DNA of 64,000 nt, taken from the NCBI RefSeq assembly GCF_005938125.1, contig NZ_VCQN01000003.1, forward strand, positions 372,001 through 436,000, written 5' to 3'. The notes beneath the pieces were generated by a model that searched no databases, was not told the DNA's origin, and saw only the letters and a list, made by a program, of their open reading frames with translations. This DNA is from Bacillus sp. BHET2 (GTDB lineage: Bacteria; Bacillota; Bacilli; Bacillales; Bacillaceae_B). Numbering within the stretch: the first letter of the stretch is position 1; the number at the start of each line of letters is the position of its first letter. Positions 60,256 through 64,000 of the stretch are shown piece by piece. Made by a program: the position numbers and the translations under genes.

Positions 60256-60290
60256 TTTAAGGAAAGGACTCTCTCTGAGGGTCCTTTTTT
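60256..60290 (+). terminator. terminator of cold-shock copy 1
   Basis: AAGGACTCTC and GAGGGTCCTT arms, then TTTTT; nearly the same as after copy 2. Confidence 0.88.
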
Positions 60291-60293
60291 TGA

Positions 60294-60329
60294 TGCAAAA
60301 AAAGAGGTGCCGGAAGTTTGGCACCTCTC
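60294..60329 (-). terminator. terminator of the small leftward gene
   Basis: AGAGGTGCC and GGCACCTCT arms around GGAAGTTT; on the minus strand followed by TTTTTTT. Confidence 0.85.
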
Positions 60330-60331
60330 AC

Positions 60332-60544
60332 CTACGTTAATGCGTACTTGATGATTCCTTGAAGATAAATGGAATCTTCCTTCTGAGTACATTCCCTGAT
60401 TTTGATCTTTCCCTCTTTTTCTAATTCATGTGCAACTAACTTGATACCTTCAGCTTCTTCTTTCGATGCCATCGGAATTTCAATCGAAAAGAAATTTCCC
60501 CGGCTGGCCTGATTCAAACTTTTCAATAATCCCATTTTATTCAT
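60332..60544 (-). CDS. hypothetical protein, 70 residues
   Basis: A small soluble, charged protein (MNKMGLLKSLNQASRGNFFS, then IEIPMASKEEAEGIKLVAHE). The ATG at 60544 follows AAAGGGG; the longer frame to 60577 lacks a ribosome binding site. Its helix-strand pattern and KIKIRECTQKEDSIYLQGII end could fit a small winged-helix or beta-hairpin protein, but I do not recognise the family. It lies, in opposite orientation, between two copies of the cold-shock gene and has its own terminator. Confidence 0.65.
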   Translation of the reverse strand: MNKMGLLKSLNQASRGNFFSIEIPMASKEEAEGIKLVAHELEKEGKIKIRECTQKEDSIYLQGIIKYALT

Positions 60545-60663
60545 TGGGTCAACCCCTTTCGTTCTTACTTTCGACATATGAGGGGCTTTATCCTCTTATT
60601 AATCGAGAGTTTAAAGATAAATGAAGACAATTTGCTGAATTATGATGGATTACCGGAATGGAT

Positions 60664-60692
60664 TTGCTTTTTCTCAGTTTATCTGTTATTCT
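60664..60692 (+). promoter_or_regulatory. promoter of cold-shock gene copy 2
   Basis: TTGCTT, 17-base spacer, TATTCT, followed by a leader that repeats the blocks of copy 1 with small changes. Confidence 0.65.
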
Positions 60693-60817
60693 AAAGAAGA
60701 ATTATTTTTGTTCGGTATGTAAGGAAAGAATAAGTGTTCAACTTTTCACCTTTAATATCTAATTGAGCAACTATAGTAATAAATCGTGGATTCAAATCCA
60801 CACAGGAGGATACACAC

Positions 60818-61018
60818 ATGCAAGAAGGTACAGTAAAATGGTTTAACGCAGAAAAAGGATTCGGTTTCATCGAAATCGAAGGCGGAGAAGACGTATTCGT
60901 ACATTTCTCAGCTATCCAAGGCGAAGGATTCAAATCTTTAGACGAAGGTCAAAAAGTTACATTTGACACTGAGCAAGGTCAACGTGGACTTCAAGCGACT
61001 AACGTAAACAAAGCGTAA
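60818..61018 (+). CDS. csp: cold-shock protein, copy 2
   Basis: Encodes the same 66 residues as the gene at 60050. I see only a few silent base differences (for example in the codons for the Gly of KGFGF, for Gly-Glu-Asp, and for Phe before KSLDE). Leader, ribosome binding site, first ~30 coding bases and terminator are also near-identical, so either duplication was recent or gene conversion keeps the copies equal. Confidence 0.95.
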   Translation: MQEGTVKWFNAEKGFGFIEIEGGEDVFVHFSAIQGEGFKSLDEGQKVTFDTEQGQRGLQATNVNKA

Positions 61019-61025
61019 TAGCTTT

Positions 61026-61059
61026 TTGAAAGGACTCTCTCAGAGGGTCCTTTTTTTAT
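61026..61059 (+). terminator. terminator of cold-shock copy 2
   Basis: AAAGGACTCTC and GAGGGTCCTTT arms, then TTTT. Confidence 0.88.
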
Positions 61060-61118
61060 TGGTGGAGGGAAATGATTCTTGAGGTAGGGGAAGTTTCTGC
61101 TAGATGCTCAAGGTCATA

Positions 61119-61227
61119 AGAAAAACCTACCAAAAAGGCAAAGAGCACCTGTCGGGTAGGTTTATCCTTATACTTGTCGCCTCCACTTTAAAATATAAAA
61201 AGGGACCGACAAAGTTTGTCGGTCCCG
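61119..61227 (-). other. two leftward terminator-like hairpins with no gene
   Basis: GGGACCGACAAA/TTTGTCGGTCCC (61202-61226) is followed on the minus strand by TTTTTATATTTT. AAACCTACC/GGTAGGTTT (61123-61163) is followed on the minus strand by TTCTT. Between them the minus strand reads AAGTGGAGGCGACAAG. No leftward gene lies to the right, so a small RNA or leader starting near 61250-61390 is possible. The rest of the gap before dbpA is AT-rich. Confidence 0.4.
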
Positions 61228-61393
61228 GAGACAACATGTTACAAGTTAAAATGGTTAAGTAAAGCATAACACACTATTGGATGAATACCTAAAGAAATTT
61301 GAAAAGAATTTTGAAAGCTGCTTTTCTGTAGAATAATAACCACACTTTCCTATGAGAATAAGAAAAAAACGACAAAATAAATGAGGTATTGAA

Positions 61394-62836
61394 ATGAATG
61401 GTACATTTAAGGATTATCAATTAAGCGAAGATATTGTAAGAGCTCTTTCTGGTTTAGGGTATGAGGCTCCGACTGAGGTTCAGTCCAAGGTGCTGCCGCT
61501 TACCCTCGAGAAAAAAGATCTTGTAGTACGATCACAAACAGGGAGTGGAAAGACGGCTTCTTTCGGGATTCCGATCTGTGAGATGGTGTCATGGGAAGAG
61601 AATAAGCCGCAAGCGCTAGTGCTGACGCCAACCCGAGAACTTGCTGTGCAGGTGAAAGAAGACATCACGAACATCGGAAGATATAAGCGAATCAAAGCGG
61701 CGGCTGTTTACGGCAAATCACCTTTTCATCGTCAAAAGCTTGAGCTAAAGCAGAAAAATCATGTAGTAGTGGGTACGCCGGGGCGTGTACTTGATCATAT
61801 CGAAAAGGGAACCTTTCCGCTCGATAAGGTGGAGTATTTAATTATTGATGAAGCTGATGAGATGCTGAACATGGGCTTTATTGATCAGGTGGAAGCAATT
61901 ATACAGGAGTTACCAATTGAGCGAGTGACCTTAACATTCTCTGCTACTTTACCCGAGGACGTTGAAACACTCTGTCATAAATATATGAAGAAACCTGTTC
62001 ACATTGAAATTAAAGCGACGGGTATCACGACAGATAAGATCGATCATTCTTTGATCGAAGTGAGAGAAGAAGATAAGCATGCTCTTCTAAAGAACGTAAC
62101 CACTGTAGAGAATCCTGATAGCTGCATCATTTTTTGCAGAACGAAGGAAAATGTGGACACATTATGTGGAGAGCTGGACCGTTCCGGATATCCTGTTGAT
62201 AAGATCCATGGCGGGATGATCCAGGAAGCCCGTTTTGAAGTGATGGACGATTTTAAGCGGGCAGAGTTCCGATATCTTGTGGCAACTGATGTAGCAGCCC
62301 GTGGAATTGATATTGAGAACATCACTCATGTCATCAATTATGATATTCCAATGGAGAAAGAAAGCTATGTTCACCGCACCGGGAGAACGGGACGTGCAGG
62401 TCAGGCAGGGAAAGCGATCACTTTCTGCACACCGTATGAAGAGAAATTCCGTGTAGAGATTGAAGAGTATATAGGATTTAGAATTCCAAGGCTAGATGCA
62501 CCATCAGATGAAGCTGTCTCCAATGCAAAAGCTGATTTCCTGCAGAAGTTGGAAGAGGAACCAGATTTCAAATCAGATAAAAGCGAACAGTTGAATCGTG
62601 ACATCATGAAACTCTATTTCAATGGCGGGAAGAAAAAGAAAATCCGTGCAGTAGATTTCGTCGGTACGATTGCGAAAATTGATGGAGTGACGGCTGACGA
62701 TATCGGCATCATCTCGATCGAGGAGAACCTTTCGTATGTGGAGATGCTGAATGGTAAAGGACCATTAGTCTTACAAGCAATGAAGAGTACCACGGTAAAA
62801 GGAAAAATGCTTAAAGTACATGAAGCGAGAAAGTAG
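61394..62836 (+). CDS. dbpA: DEAD-box RNA helicase DbpA (YxiN-like)
   Basis: A 480-residue ATP-dependent RNA helicase. Q-motif region ([12 protein letters not shown], about 23-34), motif I SQTGSGKT (about 49-56), DEAD box IIDEADEML (about 151-159), SAT, ARGIDIE (about 300), [10 protein letters not shown] (about 325). The C-terminal RRM-like DbpA domain (from about 405, [20 protein letters not shown]) binds hairpin 92 of 23S rRNA, so it acts in large-subunit assembly. Follows the cold-shock genes and has its own terminator. Confidence 0.92.
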   Translation: MNGTFKDYQLSEDIVRALSGLGYEAPTEVQSKVLPLTLEKKDLVVRSQTGSGKTASFGIPICEMVSWEENKPQALVLTPTRELAVQVKEDITNIGRYKRIKAAAVYGKSPFHRQKLELKQKNHVVVGTPGRVLDHIEKGTFPLDKVEYLIIDEADEMLNMGFIDQVEAIIQELPIERVTLTFSATLPEDVETLCHKYMKKPVHIEIKATGITTDKIDHSLIEVREEDKHALLKNVTTVENPDSCIIFCRTKENVDTLCGELDRSGYPVDKIHGGMIQEARFEVMDDFKRAEFRYLVATDVAARGIDIENITHVINYDIPMEKESYVHRTGRTGRAGQAGKAITFCTPYEEKFRVEIEEYIGFRIPRLDAPSDEAVSNAKADFLQKLEEEPDFKSDKSEQLNRDIMKLYFNGGKKKKIRAVDFVGTIAKIDGVTADDIGIISIEENLSYVEMLNGKGPLVLQAMKSTTVKGKMLKVHEARK

Positions 62837-62937
62837 GGTGGAAATGCCTTTTGTTTAAGAGGACGTTCTTTTGTATGCGGCATCCGTGTAATGGATTCGG
62901 TGTTCAAACGAACGATGAACAATTTAGTACCGGTGAA

Positions 62938-62972
62938 GACAGCGAAGTGATTCCAATTCGCTGTCTTTTTTT
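62938..62972 (+). terminator. terminator of dbpA
   Basis: GACAGCGAA and TTCGCTGTC arms, then TTTTTTT. Confidence 0.9.
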
Positions 62973-63070
62973 ATCATTGAGACTTCTTTCGTGAGGATTT
63001 AAACAATGATAAGAAGAATGGTGGATCTGGTAGGGATGGTAATGTGTTCTTTTTAAGTAAGGAGTCATTT

Positions 63071-63164
63071 AACGGCGAAATCCTAATTTTATCGGCGAAA
63101 TATTCAATATAACGGCGAAATCCAGATTTTAACGGCGAAATATTAAATATATCGGCGAAACTAC
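63071..63164. repeat. 20-bp periodic array B (core A(A/T)CGGCGAAA), five units
   Basis: Units start at 63071, 63091, 63111, 63131 and 63151 without drift. The first four tails alternate: units 1 and 3 end TCC..ATTTT, units 2 and 4 end TATT.AATAT, so a 40-bp superperiod is also present. To its right (63165-63284) no gene is certain; a 43-residue minus-strand frame (63161-63292) looks protein-like but has no ribosome binding site. Confidence 0.88.
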
Positions 63165-63284
63165 CCCATAACTGAGAACAAGATAACATAAGGATCAGAG
63201 TTTCGGAGCACGCCTTCTACAGCAGCACGGAAATCTTCGACCGCTTTCTTCCGCCATTTGGCCTCTGAAGGATAAAACAACGAA

Positions 63285-63542
63285 TTGGTCACCTTACAAG
63301 AAGGAATGAAAACGAAACTTTATGACATTATTTCCTCAATTGAATCTTTATCCACAGATAGTAAGAGGTTGACTGGATCCATGTCCACACTGAAGAATAA
63401 GCATTTGACCAATGATCAAAATATTTCTGAAATTGCTTCAGCCATAGAACAGGTGGCTGCGACGTTCCAGCAAATCGGAGCGACTGTCGAGAACGTTTAC
63501 CATAGAGCGGAGCATTTAAATGAACTTGGGCTGACTAGATAA
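63285..63542 (+). pseudogene. remnant of a methyl-accepting chemotaxis-type protein
   Basis: An 85-residue frame whose helical sequence (NISEIASAIEQVAATFQQIG, then ATVENVYHRAEHLNELG) resembles part of a chemoreceptor signalling coiled coil. Sensor, membrane helices, HAMP and the conserved hairpin tip are missing. TTG start at 63285 or ATG at 63306, with AGAAGGA abutting the latter, so translation is doubtful. It retains an intrinsic terminator. Could alternatively be a small soluble chemotaxis-like protein. Bracketed by arrays B and C. Confidence 0.4.
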
Positions 63543-63546
63543 GGAG

Positions 63547-63580
63547 AGTAGCGAATCGATGTGGATTCGCTGCTTTTTTT
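63547..63580 (+). terminator. terminator after the chemoreceptor remnant
   Basis: AGTAGCGAATC and GGATTCGCTGCT arms, then TTTTTT. Confidence 0.88.
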
Positions 63581-63700
63581 GTTGATTATATCGTGAAAAT
63601 TTAGGATTCAGTGTGAATCAATGCATTAGAGCATTCGAGGATAGGCTAGAGACGGATCTTGTTGTCTGTTCCTGTGGTTCGCTTGGGTATGTTGTCCGTT

Positions 63701-63792
63701 TATCGGCGAAATTCCAATTTTATCGGCGGAATTTTCAATATAACGGCGATATCCAAATTTTAACGGCGAAATTTCAAATATATCGGCGAAAC
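63701..63792. repeat. 20-bp periodic array C (core T(A/T)(A/T)CGGCGAAA), five units
   Basis: Units start at 63701, 63721, 63741, 63761 and 63781. Same orientation, unit number and tail alternation as array B, 630 bases away. Two units carry single changes (CGGCGGAA, CGGCGATA). An open frame across it is a repeat artefact. Confidence 0.88.
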
Positions 63793-63889
63793 CGCCCTAT
63801 CCCGTGTTAGCAATGGTCCAATAGATCATAAACAGATAAGTTAACCACTGAATTCGACTATCCTTGAGATAATGACCAATCAGGAAGTC

Positions 63890-63929
63890 AAAAAAAGAAG
63901 CAAACCGGGATTTACCGCGGTTTGCTTCA
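63890..63929 (-). terminator. terminator of the LacI-family gene
   Basis: GAAGCAAACCG and CGGTTTGCTTC arms; on the minus strand followed by TTTTTTT. Confidence 0.9.
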
Positions 63930-63933
63930 GGAT

Positions 63934-64000
63934 CTAACGATGATCTTTAACCGACCGCCTCACAACCAACTCAGTCGTTAATTTATAATAAGGATCGACT
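63934..64000 (-). CDS. LacI-family transcriptional regulator, C-terminal end (partial)
   Basis: Only the last ~21 codons are inside the window, ending YYKLTTELVVRRSVKDHR. The 'TTELVVRRSV' strand is the usual C-terminal end of LacI/GalR-family repressors. The gene continues beyond the right edge. It may or may not be related to the GAAACGTTTC site at 49590. Confidence 0.6.
   Translation of the reverse strand, partial: VDPYYKLTTELVVRRSVKDHR

Noticed and set aside
63613..63810. 65-codon frame over array C
   Set aside because: Its repeated YRRNFQ-type sequence comes from the 20-bp units; no start signals.

Overview
The window looks like a chromosomal segment of a mesophilic, low-to-mid-GC, spore-former-type Bacillaceae (Bacillus / Rossellomorea / Mesobacillus-like). 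The evidence is the strong AGGAGG-type ribosome binding sites, frequent TTG and GTG starts, U-tailed intrinsic terminators after most genes, and a gene complement whose closest remembered relatives are Bacillus proteins (RsbR, MtlR, YkrK/HtpX, YhgE, Des/DesR, Mta, DbpA/YxiN). It is mostly ordinary chromosome. No prophage, CRISPR array, rRNA or tRNA gene was seen.

Layout. 0-6.5 kb: a LysR regulator divergent from a TSUP anion exporter, then an operon of two M20 hydrolases around a DUF3311/SSS symporter pair. 6.7-13.3 kb: asparagine synthase, an RsbR-type stressosome protein, a free-standing DnaB/DnaD-like domain, and a single-polypeptide ECF sigma / zinc-finger anti-sigma / membrane / DUF4179-like fusion. 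13.9-19.1 kb: mtlA-mtlR-mtlD mannitol operon. 19.5-22.9 kb: prolyl-4-hydroxylase-like dioxygenase and a second, split ECF sigma / DUF4179 anti-sigma locus. 23.0-24.6 kb: lysine riboswitch and lysA. 24.8-28.4 kb: GyrI-like protein and a LysR/YhgE divergent pair. 28.4-34.4 kb: a MITE-like composite repeat, ykrK/htpX, an endolysin-like amidase and RlmD. 34.4-40.6 kb: an ABC permease pair plus lipoprotein without ATPase, an amino-acid permease, SelO and a medium-chain dehydrogenase. 40.7-47.6 kb: isochorismatase-like hydrolase, thiM-thiD-thiE, TetR with an ABC exporter. 47.7-53.3 kb: nei pseudogene, secreted glucoamylase-family protein, Gfo/Idh/MocA oxidoreductase, a guanine riboswitch driving a lipoprotein nucleosidase, and a TRM11-like methylase. 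53.6-59.6 kb: leaderless ArsR plus two SRPBCC genes, des with an eroded DesR, RluF, Mta. 59.9-64.0 kb: duplicated cold-shock genes, DbpA, a chemoreceptor remnant and the edge of a LacI-family gene.

Three repeat systems cut across this layout. (1) A palindromic GGGACGGACCT family acts as hairpin or terminator and has left footprints inside several coding sequences. (2) Intergenic arrays with strict 20- or 21-bp period (about two helical turns) carry cores CGGCGAAA or GACGCA. Three CGGCGAAA arrays have five units each; the GACGCA arrays flank the hydroxylase gene. (3) A ~516-bp MITE-like element at 28.4-29.0 kb has a deletion derivative at 58.3-58.5 kb.

The strongest items for follow-up are the periodic arrays, the fused versus split ECF/anti-sigma pair, the guanine-riboswitch-controlled extracytoplasmic nucleosidase with an altered active-site residue, the repeat-damaged DesR beside an intact des gene, and the leaderless ArsR transcript. 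All function calls come from reading motifs; no database search was run.
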